A program made the translations under genes and the position numbers. A model generated the notes under the pieces. It was given only the letters and a program-made list of their open reading frames with translations, was not told the origin of the DNA and made no database searches. Positions 15,996 through 25,465 of a stretch of 54,860 nucleotides of DNA are shown here, piece after piece. Where the stretch lies: positions 1 to 54,860 of the forward strand of contig JAFURC010000029.1 in NCBI GenBank assembly GCA_017472015.1, in the 5' to 3' direction. How positions within the stretch are numbered: the first letter of the stretch is position 1; each line of letters starts with the position of its first letter. This stretch comes from Bacilli bacterium. GTDB lineage: Bacteria > Bacillota_I > Bacilli_A > RF39 > UBA660.

Positions 15996-16808
15996 TTAAT
16001 TAATTTTTGTAACTAATTCTTTAATAACTTGTTTAAAATTAGATTCGGCTCTTTTGGCTGTTTCTTTAACATCATCATGGGATAATATTTCAGAATTAAT
16101 TCCTGCTGCCATATTAGTAATACAAGTAATACCAATACACTTGATACCACAGTGTTTTGCAATAACTGCTTCAGGAACGGTACTCATACCAACGGCATCA
16201 GCTCCAAGTGTTCTTAAGGCTTTAATTTCGGCTGGTGTTTCATAAGTAGGCCCTTTCATATAAGCATACACTCCTGTTAAACATTTACCTGTAATACGCG
16301 TCATAATAGGTTTTAATATTTCAATATATTCTTTAGTATAAACATTACTCATATCAATGAATCTATCACCGAATTCATCTAGGTTAGGGCCTCTTAAAAC
16401 ACTTTCTGCGAAGAAACTTAATTGATCTTCAATGATCATTAAATCACCTTTTTGAAAATTCAAATTAATTCCTCCAGCAGCATTTGTTAAAATAAGAGTT
16501 TCAATTCCAAGTAATTTAAATATTCTAATTGGATAAGTTGTAGTTTTTAAATCATATCCTTCATAGTAGTGAAATCTTCCATTCATAGCAAGAATTGGTG
16601 TGTTATTAAGTTTCCCAAATATTAATTCTCCTTTATGTCCTGGAACAGTTGAAACTGGAAAGTTAGGAATATCTTTATAAGGAATTATTATTTTATCAAT
16701 TATTTCATCTGCTAAAGTACCTAAACCTGATCCCAAAATAATAGCAATTTTAGGAATTTCTGTAATTTGTTCTTTAATATAATTTGCTGTTTCTTTAAAT
16801 TCTTTCAT
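15996..16808 (-). CDS. punA: Purine nucleoside phosphorylase (PNP-I, trimeric type)
   Basis: 270 aa, the normal family length. It cleaves inosine and guanosine with phosphate to base plus ribose-1-phosphate in nucleoside salvage. Visible motifs: phosphate loop ILGSGLGTLADE (residues about 24-35), PGHKGELIFG, MNGRFHYYEGY, the Ala-Ala-Gly motif LTNAAGGIN, GPTYETPAEI, and MSTVPEAV followed by CITNMAAGI. On the minus strand AAGGAG precedes the ATG. It is a monocistronic housekeeping gene, convergent with the YetF-like gene. Confidence 0.95.
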   Translation of the reverse strand: MKEFKETANYIKEQITEIPKIAIILGSGLGTLADEIIDKIIIPYKDIPNFPVSTVPGHKGELIFGKLNNTPILAMNGRFHYYEGYDLKTTTYPIRIFKLLGIETLILTNAAGGINLNFQKGDLMIIEDQLSFFAESVLRGPNLDEFGDRFIDMSNVYTKEYIEILKPIMTRITGKCLTGVYAYMKGPTYETPAEIKALRTLGADAVGMSTVPEAVIAKHCGIKCIGITCITNMAAGINSEILSHDDVKETAKRAESNFKQVIKELVTKIN

Positions 16809-16935
16809 AAAATTAATTTCTCCTTTTTTTAAAATATAACATATATTTCTTAGAAAAACTAGATATAAAAATGATTATTTTTATTTTTTAATTTTAAGGG
16901 ATATTAATTAAATATTTATAAAATTTATTTTTATC

Positions 16936-16964
16936 TTTACAAAAATAAGTAAAACATATATAAT
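16936..16964 (+). promoter_or_regulatory. Promoter of the T4SS-like operon
   Basis: TTTACA (16936-16941) and TATAAT (16959-16964) are spaced by exactly 17 bp, about 119 bp before ATG 17083. This leaves a leader of roughly 110 nt with no clear hairpin. Confidence 0.6.
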
Positions 16965-17082
16965 ATAAACGCAATAAAGAAGAGAAAAAGTTTTAACTTA
17001 AAAAAGAAATATATTTACTTTGTTTTTTAATAATGATATACTTAAATATATTATAAGGCTTTATTAGTTTGGAGGTTTTATT

Positions 17083-19395
17083 ATGATGAATTTTTGGAGA
17101 AAAATTTGTATTATGCTAGATGCAGGTGTTTATTGGGCGGTTGAGAAAATCTTTCAATTAATCATGGATTTAGCTAATTTAGAAATATTTTCTCAATCAG
17201 TAATAACAGAATTTGCTAATCGTATTTATATTATATTAGGTCTTGTGATGTTATTTAAAATTATTATGTCATTTATTCAAATGTTAATAGATCCTGATAA
17301 AATGAGTGATAAGGAAAAAGGGGTTAGAAATATTTTAACTAGAGTTGTCATATCATTAGGTTTAATAGTGTTAGTACCAACGATTTTTAGCACAGCGAGG
17401 CAAGTTCAAAATTATATTGTTCCAGTTATTCCAAGAGTTTTATTGGGAGTTACTATTGATCCAAGTCAAAATGAAGAAGCTGATGAAACGATGGCAAGTA
17501 TTGGTCGGATGATGGCTTTTTATTCATTTTTACCTTTTTTCAATTATGATAATCCTGGTTGTGATCATGGAGAAATTCTTGGTACAGGTACACAACTAGG
17601 GGAAACTGAAGAAGTTCCAGAAATTTATTCGGTTCCAAGTGCGGTAGCTCACGTTAATGATAAGTGTGATGCTTCAACTGCAGAAAATAGTTATAAATAT
17701 AATTATCGTTGGTTATTATCAACATTAGTTGGGGCTTATTTAGTATATGTTTTAGTATCAGTAGCGGTTGCAATTGCAATTCGGGCACTTAAATTTGGTA
17801 TTTGTGAATTTATTGCACCAATTCCAATAGCAAGTTATGTTGATCCAAAAACATCAAAACAAGCATTTGATAATTGGGTTAGTACATCAATAAAAACGTA
17901 TTTAGATTTATTTATTAGATTAATAATTGTTTATTTTGTTGTATTTGTATTCATGACTGTTTTTGATAATGAAAATTTATCAATAATATATGCAAAACTT
18001 AATAATGATCCAACTAGATATACTTTAGTTACTTTATTTGTAATTGTTGGACTTTTACAATTTGTTAAACAAGCTCCTAAATTCATTTCAGATATGTTAG
18101 GTCTTAAAGGTGCTGGAGACTTCATGGGAATGTTTAAAGGAGAAGGATTTAAACAAATTGGTTCTTCTGTTGGTGGTTTGGCTGGGACTATCGGTGCGAC
18201 AGTTGGTTCTGGGATAGGAAATGCAATGTATTCTTGGAAAAACGGAGAGAGAGGTAGAGCTATATTCAGAGGAATAGGTGGAGCAACGAGTGCTCTTGTT
18301 CGTGGTAGTGTTTCAACTATATCCGGTAAAGGTTGGAAAGGGGCATTCAGTGATAATATTAGAACAACAACTAGTAATTCACAAAGAAGAGTTAATAAGG
18401 GAGCTATAGTAAGAGCTAGTAGAAATGATCGTAGAGAAGATTTGCTTAGAATAGATGAAAAAATCCAAGATACAATTTATCAATTTGATGTTGAGGGAAG
18501 AAATTTATCTGCTAAAAAGAACAATCTACAAGCCGTTAGTCAAAGTTTAGAAGAGAAATTGATAAATTTGCAAAATAGAGATGTATTTTTACAAACTCGT
18601 TTAGAGAATGCAAAAAAAATGGGAAATCAAGATGATATTGATGCTGCTGAAGTAGAATTAGAAAAAAATCGTTTGCAGTTAAGTAATTTATCTAAAAATT
18701 ATAATGCGGTTAACGATCAATTGAATGACATCGATGTGAAAATTAATAGTTTAGCAACAAGAAAAAATAAAGAAATTGAAAAACTAGAAAGTTCAAAAAC
18801 TGATGTTCCAAGAGTAATTACTCCTGTTAAAAATACAATTTCTGAATTATTTAATTCGTTAACTGGTATGCAATCAGTTAGTGGTTCGACTATTTTGAAA
18901 GCATCGTCAGATTTAGCATCTATAAGATCAACTTATTATACTGGAGAAGCAATGAAGAAATTAACAGAAGAAGGTTCTAAAATAACTGAAAAATTATCAA
19001 TGGGCGCTACTTACTCAGAAGTTGCATCTGCATATGATGCATTAAGAAGTGGTTCAGTTCAAAAAGTTAATATTGGTGGTACTACTTACACTGCTTCTGA
19101 AGTTCAAACAGTTGGAGAATTATTTAAAAAAGCTGAAAAAGAAGCTGCGATAAAATATATTAACGCCGTAAAAGAAGGTCGAATAAAAAATTCAACAATT
19201 GAAGAAGGTTTTAAACAAATATTGGGAGCTCTTGATGGTATGGGAATTGATGCCAAGACTAAGGGAGAATTTATTAAAGCGTTTAATAATAGTCCTGGTG
19301 ATTTCTTGAAATCTCTTTCTGATATTTCTAAACGTCTTGAAACAGAAGGTAAACGTCGTCAAGCGTATGAGCGTGAACAAAAGAAAAATAATTAA
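17083..19395 (+). CDS. VirB6/TrbL-like polytopic T4SS channel protein with long coiled-coil tail
   Basis: 770 aa. Hydrophobic segments lie at residues about 46-68, 84-106, 208-235, 265-290 and 310-330, with a Cys-containing extracytoplasmic loop at about 150-200. This is the layout of VirB6/TrbL inner-membrane channel proteins of Gram-positive conjugation-type systems. The C-terminal half is hydrophilic: a Gly-rich stretch (about 355-400), then a long heptad-type coiled coil (about 440-600) and a helical end. It is the first gene of the operon, with GGAGG 7 bases upstream of ATG 17083. Assignment is from topology and from the VirB4/VirD4 neighbours rather than from a strict motif. Confidence 0.7.
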   Translation: MMNFWRKICIMLDAGVYWAVEKIFQLIMDLANLEIFSQSVITEFANRIYIILGLVMLFKIIMSFIQMLIDPDKMSDKEKGVRNILTRVVISLGLIVLVPTIFSTARQVQNYIVPVIPRVLLGVTIDPSQNEEADETMASIGRMMAFYSFLPFFNYDNPGCDHGEILGTGTQLGETEEVPEIYSVPSAVAHVNDKCDASTAENSYKYNYRWLLSTLVGAYLVYVLVSVAVAIAIRALKFGICEFIAPIPIASYVDPKTSKQAFDNWVSTSIKTYLDLFIRLIIVYFVVFVFMTVFDNENLSIIYAKLNNDPTRYTLVTLFVIVGLLQFVKQAPKFISDMLGLKGAGDFMGMFKGEGFKQIGSSVGGLAGTIGATVGSGIGNAMYSWKNGERGRAIFRGIGGATSALVRGSVSTISGKGWKGAFSDNIRTTTSNSQRRVNKGAIVRASRNDRREDLLRIDEKIQDTIYQFDVEGRNLSAKKNNLQAVSQSLEEKLINLQNRDVFLQTRLENAKKMGNQDDIDAAEVELEKNRLQLSNLSKNYNAVNDQLNDIDVKINSLATRKNKEIEKLESSKTDVPRVITPVKNTISELFNSLTGMQSVSGSTILKASSDLASIRSTYYTGEAMKKLTEEGSKITEKLSMGATYSEVASAYDALRSGSVQKVNIGGTTYTASEVQTVGELFKKAEKEAAIKYINAVKEGRIKNSTIEEGFKQILGALDGMGIDAKTKGEFIKAFNNSPGDFLKSLSDISKRLETEGKRRQAYEREQKKNN

Positions 19396-19434
19396 TATTT
19401 TTGATGAAATAAAATAATTAGGAGTGTGATATAG

Positions 19435-19761
19435 GTGAGGAATCAATATTTGATACCAGCAAATACGAAAAAAGGGGGATTAATTTTTGGTATATTTATG
19501 CCTGCTGATTTTTGGATAGCAGGAATAGGAGTAGGAATTACAGTACTTGCTCTTGCTATAATGGCAACGGCTAATGTTGTAGATAATTTTACATCGATTT
19601 TGGGATTACTACCGGCGCTTATTGCAGTCTTCTTAGTATTCCCTTTTCCTAATTACCACAATGTAAGAACAGCAATTGGGGAAGTAATAGCCTTTTATAG
19701 TAATAGACAAAAGTATGTTTGGAGAGGATGGTGTTCTAGTTATGAATTCAAAGACAAATAA
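19435..19761 (+). CDS. PrgI/VirB3-like small membrane protein
   Basis: 108 aa, GTG start with AGGAG upstream. The N-terminal PANTKKGGLIFGIFMPADFW, two adjacent membrane segments (residues about 25-48 and 55-75) and a short basic tail fit the PrgI/VirB3 family, which sits directly before VirB4-type ATPases in Gram-positive type IV systems. Its 3' end overlaps the next gene. Confidence 0.75.
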   Translation: MRNQYLIPANTKKGGLIFGIFMPADFWIAGIGVGITVLALAIMATANVVDNFTSILGLLPALIAVFLVFPFPNYHNVRTAIGEVIAFYSNRQKYVWRGWCSSYEFKDK

Positions 19762-20362
19762 TAATATGAATAAACAACCTGTTAATAACCAAAGTAATGT
19801 TAATAATCAAAATAATAGTAAAAATAATTCAGGATTTACTGAAGACTGGATAAGTGTAAAAAGTATTACCAATGGTATGATAATTTTACCTCATAATGAG
19901 AAGGTTACAGGAGTAAAAATATATCCTAAAAATATCTTTATTCTTGATCCACTTCAACAAGAAGGAATATTAAATGCTATGAAAAACTTTTATAATATGT
20001 TAAATTTTGAATTTTGGATGATTGCGGCTGATAGACCTGTTGATATTTCAGTTTATCAGTCTCAACTGCAAATTATGCTTCAAAATGCTCAAAGTCCTGC
20101 TCAAATAAAAATAATTGCTCAAGATATAGATAAGGCTAATATGTTTATTAATAATCAAGTTGTTGATACAGAATATTATATTTTATTTAAAGAAAAGAAT
20201 CCTGATGAAATAGGGCGAAGAATTAGAGTTTTAATTAATGGGCTTGGTAGTTGTGGACTGAATGCTAGTCAAACTTCTAATGATGATTTGCGTACTATTT
20301 TAGATAACTTTTTAAATGGAGGAGTTAGAACAGAATTTGGAACGGTGGTGTTAGAACAATGA
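19742..20362 (+). CDS. T4SS-operon soluble protein of unknown function
   Basis: 206 aa from ATG 19742, inside the end of the PrgI-like gene; translation is probably coupled, since an in-frame ATG at 19715 has no ribosome binding site. Residues about 1-32 are Asn/Gln-rich and disordered. The rest (SVKSITNGMIILPHNEKVTG...) resembles the N-terminal, non-ATPase part of TraC/VirB4-type proteins, with VDISVYQSQLQIMLQ and a final FGTVVLEQ. It overlaps the VirB4 gene by 4 bp, so VirB4 may be split into two polypeptides here. Confidence 0.55.
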   Translation: MNSKTNNNMNKQPVNNQSNVNNQNNSKNNSGFTEDWISVKSITNGMIILPHNEKVTGVKIYPKNIFILDPLQQEGILNAMKNFYNMLNFEFWMIAADRPVDISVYQSQLQIMLQNAQSPAQIKIIAQDIDKANMFINNQVVDTEYYILFKEKNPDEIGRRIRVLINGLGSCGLNASQTSNDDLRTILDNFLNGGVRTEFGTVVLEQ

Positions 20363-22146
20363 GTATTTTTAAAAGTGAAATTGCACCTAAGGGTTTACAT
20401 TTTAATCCAAGTGATTTTGTTATTAGTGATAAGTATGCAACTATTTTAACAGTTATTTCTTATCCTAAATTTATAACTCCTGGATACCTTGCAGATCTTA
20501 CTAATATCGCGGGTATTAAAGTTGTTGTTAAACATATTCCAGTTCCTTTTTCAACACTTCAAAAGATGATTAATAAACAAATTGCTGATTATAGACAACG
20601 TTATCAAGAAGAACGTGATCGAACTATGCAAGAGAGAATTCGTCAAGATCTTGAATCTATTGAATATTTTGTTTCAATGTTAGCGGCTCAGCAATCAATG
20701 ATTTTTGATTTTCAAATGCATATTATGATTACAGCTAATTCGAAAGAGGAATTAGAACTTAAGAAAAATAATGTTAAGAATTATTTGGATTCTATGGAAC
20801 TTAGAGCGGTTACTCTTCGCTTTGAACAAGAAACTTTATTTAAATCAATGTTACCTATTTTTCCAAAACAAAAGATTGAACAAAGAATTGGAATTCCAAT
20901 ACCAAGTGTAACAGTTGCTGGGATGTATCCGTTTGTATTTGATTCTATTAAAGATCCAGGTTTATCTAATTTAATTGGAATTGATTTCTCTGGAGGGGTA
21001 ATTTTATTTAATCAATTTTTATATAAAATTCGTAAAGAATCTAATCGTAATAATGCTAATATGATTATTCTTGGTGGATCAGGTTCAGGTAAGTCAACAG
21101 CAGCTAAATTATTACTTCGTGGACATATTCGTAATGGTTGTCAAATTGTTGCAATTGATCCAGAAAATGAACTTGAAGATATGACTAGACTTTACGGAGG
21201 AGATAGTGTTGATCTTGGAAAAGGTGGATCTTTTGGAATGATTAATCCTTTGGAAGTTATTTTAGATGCTGATGAAGAAGAGATTCGTCAGGGACTTGGG
21301 CATACTGTTTTAACAAGAACCCTTCAATTTTTAAAAGCATTTATGAGATATTATTACCCAGATATTGAAGAAGATGTTTTGACTTTATTTAGTGAAATTG
21401 TTCAAGATACATATAGAAGATTTGATATTAGTTTTACAAGTGATTTTTCAACTAAATCAAGTACTGACTATCCAATTTTTAGTGATGTTTATGAAACTAT
21501 TCGTAGTAGATTATTATCATTAACCGAAAAAACTCATGAAAGAGATGTAATGGAGCGACTTGAACTTAAAATACGTCCATTTGTAAGAGAACTTAGTTAT
21601 TATTTTAATGGACATACAACTATTCCACGTAATAGTAATTATATAGTTTTCAATATAAAAGAATTAATGAATCAAGATACAAATATTAAAAATGCTTTAT
21701 TCTTTAATATATTAAAATTTGCTTGGGGACTTTGTCTTGACAAGAGTCGTGATACTATTTTAATGGTCGATGAAGCCCATGTTTTACTAGGGGGTAAAAA
21801 TGTTTTAGGGGCAGATTTCTTGGCTCAAGTTCAAAGACGAAGTCGTAAATATAATACAGGAACAATTATTATTACTCAACAACCAACTGATTTCTCTGAT
21901 CCTGATGTAATTGTTCAAGGAAAAGCAATTTTTGATAATGCGTCTTACTATATGATAATGCAACTTAAAAAACAAGCAGTTGAAGATTTAGCGCGATTGG
22001 TTGATATAAATGAAAATGAAATGGAAAGTATAAAAAGATATTCTCAAGGACAAGCATTATTTGTATGTGGATCTAGGAGAATGCAAATTGATGTTGTGGT
22101 AACACAAGAAGAACTTGAATCATTTGGTTCAGGTGGCGGATTATAA
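20359..22146 (+). CDS. virB4: VirB4-type ATPase of the type IV secretion-like system
   Basis: 595 aa. Walker A IILGGSGSGKSTAAK lies near residues 234-248 and Walker B ILMVDEAHVLLGG near 467-479. The downstream motif IIITQQPTDFSDPDVIVQGK is characteristic of VirB4/TraC/TrbE energisers. The first 200 residues form the usual alpha/beta N-terminal region. ATG 20359 overlaps the upstream TGA. VirB4 powers pilus or channel assembly and is the most conserved protein of conjugative systems. Confidence 0.93.
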   Translation: MSIFKSEIAPKGLHFNPSDFVISDKYATILTVISYPKFITPGYLADLTNIAGIKVVVKHIPVPFSTLQKMINKQIADYRQRYQEERDRTMQERIRQDLESIEYFVSMLAAQQSMIFDFQMHIMITANSKEELELKKNNVKNYLDSMELRAVTLRFEQETLFKSMLPIFPKQKIEQRIGIPIPSVTVAGMYPFVFDSIKDPGLSNLIGIDFSGGVILFNQFLYKIRKESNRNNANMIILGGSGSGKSTAAKLLLRGHIRNGCQIVAIDPENELEDMTRLYGGDSVDLGKGGSFGMINPLEVILDADEEEIRQGLGHTVLTRTLQFLKAFMRYYYPDIEEDVLTLFSEIVQDTYRRFDISFTSDFSTKSSTDYPIFSDVYETIRSRLLSLTEKTHERDVMERLELKIRPFVRELSYYFNGHTTIPRNSNYIVFNIKELMNQDTNIKNALFFNILKFAWGLCLDKSRDTILMVDEAHVLLGGKNVLGADFLAQVQRRSRKYNTGTIIITQQPTDFSDPDVIVQGKAIFDNASYYMIMQLKKQAVEDLARLVDINENEMESIKRYSQGQALFVCGSRRMQIDVVVTQEELESFGSGGGL

Positions 22147-22172
22147 AAAAGTAGTAAAGGTAGGTGAGCCGT

Positions 22173-24740
22173 ATGGATAATAATAATTTAGAACAAAATA
22201 ATAGACAAGAATTAGAAAATGCTGGACAAAATACGGTTCATGCTGCTGGTAAAGCTGCAGCAACTTATTTTGGTGGTACAATTGGAAATGTTGCTTATGA
22301 TAAACTTTCGAAAACTAAATTTGGTCAAGGTATCGAAAGAGGAGTAGGAAAAGTTATTGGTAAAACTCCAATTGTTAATCAAGTAAATAAGGGATTAAAA
22401 GATTTTGGTGCTGTTAATGCTCTTGATAAAGCAGCCGATTTAGGTGCTGGTAAGGTAGGAGCGTTAAAGGGTGGTAAAAGATTTAATAAGCCAACAACTT
22501 TGAATAATAGTTTACCAAAAACAGGTAATAATCCTTTAAAATCATCTTTTGGGGATACTCATGATGAAACACCTTCTGCTTTACAAAATAAAAATCATAA
22601 TCAAAGTATTCGAAATAGATTTCCTAGTGGTTCGTATAATGGAAATGAAGAAAATGATGAGAATGAGAATTACGATGATTATAATGAAAATCCTACTGAA
22701 AACAAGGAAACATTACTTGAAAATAAACAAAAGATAACTATGCTAAAAAAAGTATTGCCAATAATTTTACCTATTATAGTTATAGTGATGGTTTTACTTA
22801 TTTTAATTCTACTTATTGGTGGTATTGGTAGTAGTATTTCTTCGTTTTTTAGTCTTAAATCTCATAAAACTGATGATCCTGAGTATTCATATAATGAGAA
22901 TCAAGCTGAATTATTAAAAGCTCAACAAACCTATAATGATGCGATTGTTGGTTCTAAAGATGGAAGGGTTAAAGGAATTGTTGCTGAATATCAAGAAAGA
23001 TATGGAGTTACACTTGACTGGTATTTAATTAATGCAATTATTATGTATCGTTATACAATTGATTCTGAAAATGATTTATTAAGTGGTAAGGATGATACTA
23101 ATTATGAAGAGTTGCTTGATAGCGAAATAGATGCTAAATTTGAGGAACTTGAGAGTCTTGAAGAAGGGGAAGATAATTCTTCAACTGAACCTGGAATAAA
23201 TTATGGTTTGGCAACTTGGACAGTTCCTTGGGTTGCTACGATGATGGTTAATCGGAATGAAAGTGGTTATTATTCAGATACTAAAAAAGATGGAGAGTAT
23301 TATAAATATTTAATTGATAGTTTATTTTTAAAAGTATATTATAAAAATTTCTTAAAAGATAATGAATATGAAACTAGAAAAAAATTAGTTGATGATATAT
23401 ATGAATATGCTGAACAAGCAAGGGAGATGATTGAAGAAGAGGATAATGCAACTTTTATTTCTAAAATGGCAGTTGTTCATTTACAAACTTGTGCTTGGAC
23501 AGAAGAAAGTAGATATTCTTATAAAGAAATTAATGGAATAAAGGTATATGATAATCCTAGTGCTGGTAATGAAACTTATTCGGATAGTATTGAAATGCTT
23601 GATTATCTTAAAGGGGTAATTTATGGTGAAATTGGTGGTCATATAAAAGAAGAGTATCGAGAAGGTTTAAAAGCTTTTACAATTGCAGCTTTAACTTATA
23701 TTGTTCGGGATCGAAATTCAGGATTTGATTTAAAAACTGGTGAAATGTATTATCCAGCAGGTGATTGTCGTCAATTATGTTGTCATCCAATTTTAGGTTG
23801 TACCTATGCTCATAATGGTTATAGATATGGTACTTCATATGTTGGACCTAATCGTTTCACTGATTACAAATTTACCAGAAATCCTATGTCAGTAAGTAAT
23901 AGTCAATTTTTAGATAGTATTCTTGAAGAAGTATTTGGTTATGTCATGGTAAAAAAAGGTATTACTACCGAATCATTTATAGGTAGTAGTAGTATTGCCC
24001 CTTCTGCTGGGAATTATTTAAATCAATGTAGTCCGGGAACATGTTTTAGCCAAGAGGATGCAATGAATGATGCTAAAAATGGAATGACATATATTGAAAT
24101 TTTAAATAAATATTATAGTGGAGTTGATTCTGGAAAGGGATTTGATCTAATAAATATAAAAGAAGGTTTATATTTTGAAACTGATGAAAATTATTCTGGT
24201 CAAATTAATTTAAATGAGTCTTTCCATTATCATCAAGGTGATTATAAGGGAAGCAATAGTTTCTGTGAAGGTGGAACAATTTCTGCACGTGGATGTAGTG
24301 TTACTTCAACGGCAATTGCTGTATCTTTGCTTACTAATCAAAAACATGATCCCCTTGAAATTAGTAAGTTATTGAAAAATTCTGGTACTTGTAACGGAAC
24401 AAGGTACACTTATCCAATAAGTGCTGCTAACAGGTATGATTTGAATTCTTATACAGTTTCCAAAAAGAATACTTCTGGTGTTAATCAAATGTTAGCCGAT
24501 CTTGCAACTGGAAATACCGTTGTTGTTGCAAGACTTGCAGCAAACAGTGGACGCTATAGGACTTCAAGTGGGCATTATATTGCATTAGTTGGAGTTAGGA
24601 CTGTGGATGGTAAAACACAAGTTTTAGTTTGGGATCCAGGTAGTAGAAGTTCAAGTCGTGATAACTATTGGGCTGATTTTAATGGAGATATTCAAAAATA
24701 TGTAAATAATCCATCTTATATAGTCTTGTCAAGGAGGTAA
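22173..24740 (+). CDS. Wall-active membrane protein: SpoIID-like plus C39-like peptidase domain
   Basis: About 855 aa from ATG 22173 (AGGTGAG upstream). A low-complexity cytoplasmic part (residues about 1-190) precedes one strong membrane segment (about 192-220: ILPIIVIVMVLLILILLIGG). A helical region follows, then a SpoIID/LytB-like block (GVIYGEIGG..., EGLKAFTIAALTYIVRDR) near 475-510. The C-terminal C39-type cysteine peptidase fold has Cys in ARGCSVTSTAIA (about 705-716), His in SGHYIALVG and VWDPGSRS. This fits the VirB1-like wall-opening component of Gram-positive type IV systems. A C39 domain in place of a CHAP/NlpC domain is uncommon. Confidence 0.7.
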   Translation: MDNNNLEQNNRQELENAGQNTVHAAGKAAATYFGGTIGNVAYDKLSKTKFGQGIERGVGKVIGKTPIVNQVNKGLKDFGAVNALDKAADLGAGKVGALKGGKRFNKPTTLNNSLPKTGNNPLKSSFGDTHDETPSALQNKNHNQSIRNRFPSGSYNGNEENDENENYDDYNENPTENKETLLENKQKITMLKKVLPIILPIIVIVMVLLILILLIGGIGSSISSFFSLKSHKTDDPEYSYNENQAELLKAQQTYNDAIVGSKDGRVKGIVAEYQERYGVTLDWYLINAIIMYRYTIDSENDLLSGKDDTNYEELLDSEIDAKFEELESLEEGEDNSSTEPGINYGLATWTVPWVATMMVNRNESGYYSDTKKDGEYYKYLIDSLFLKVYYKNFLKDNEYETRKKLVDDIYEYAEQAREMIEEEDNATFISKMAVVHLQTCAWTEESRYSYKEINGIKVYDNPSAGNETYSDSIEMLDYLKGVIYGEIGGHIKEEYREGLKAFTIAALTYIVRDRNSGFDLKTGEMYYPAGDCRQLCCHPILGCTYAHNGYRYGTSYVGPNRFTDYKFTRNPMSVSNSQFLDSILEEVFGYVMVKKGITTESFIGSSSIAPSAGNYLNQCSPGTCFSQEDAMNDAKNGMTYIEILNKYYSGVDSGKGFDLINIKEGLYFETDENYSGQINLNESFHYHQGDYKGSNSFCEGGTISARGCSVTSTAIAVSLLTNQKHDPLEISKLLKNSGTCNGTRYTYPISAANRYDLNSYTVSKKNTSGVNQMLADLATGNTVVVARLAANSGRYRTSSGHYIALVGVRTVDGKTQVLVWDPGSRSSSRDNYWADFNGDIQKYVNNPSYIVLSRR

Positions 24741-24741
24741 A

Positions 24742-25455
24742 ATGAAATTAAAAAAAATAGTTTTAATTCTTGCTATTCCTTTTTTCTTAACAGGATGTGT
24801 TTCTGCTAAATATACTTTAGATATTGATAAAGATTTAAAAATTTCCGAAGAAGTTTTTATATCAGCAACTTCTGAATATTTTGGTTCATTTTATAAGAAT
24901 AATCCCATAACTATAGTTAAAGAATGGTATAATGATGATGAGATGTTAAATTCATTAATAAAAAATAATTATAGTCATGAATTGGTTACTGAAAATGTAA
25001 CTTATCCAGGAGTTCTTGTTAAAAAAAAATATAATACTTTATCGGAATACGCGAATAATACAATATTTAAAGACCAAATTTTTGAAAATGTTTATAGTAT
25101 TACAAATGATAATTTAATTACTTTGAAGGCTACTGGTTTTCTACCTTATGTTGATGATCAAACGGATGTAAGATTTCCAATTTCTAATTTAAAGATAAAT
25201 ATTAAAGTTCCTTATGTTGTAACCGATCATAATGCTGATAAGTTTAATCCCAAAAATAATACTTATACTTGGGAAATAACCAAAGAAACCGAGGAAAAAG
25301 AAATTAATTTAACATTTGATAAAACCAAAATTTATGTGTATAATTTAGTTATGTATATTTCAATTTTTATATTGAGTTTGATTGTTATTATTTTAATTTT
25401 TCTGGGTTATAAATTAATTAAAAAAAGTAAAATAAATAATAAAATAATTGAATAG
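24742..25455 (+). CDS. Lipoprotein with additional C-terminal membrane segment
   Basis: 237 aa. The signal ends in lipobox LTGC (Cys about 19), then a beta-rich domain, and a second hydrophobic segment (residues about 200-226) with a Lys-rich tail. The protein would be anchored at both ends. It follows the wall-active gene by 1 bp with AAGGAGG, so it belongs to the secretion operon. No specific family recognised. Confidence 0.65.
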   Translation: MKLKKIVLILAIPFFLTGCVSAKYTLDIDKDLKISEEVFISATSEYFGSFYKNNPITIVKEWYNDDEMLNSLIKNNYSHELVTENVTYPGVLVKKKYNTLSEYANNTIFKDQIFENVYSITNDNLITLKATGFLPYVDDQTDVRFPISNLKINIKVPYVVTDHNADKFNPKNNTYTWEITKETEEKEINLTFDKTKIYVYNLVMYISIFILSLIVIILIFLGYKLIKKSKINNKIIE

Positions 25456-25465
25456 GGGCGATAAA

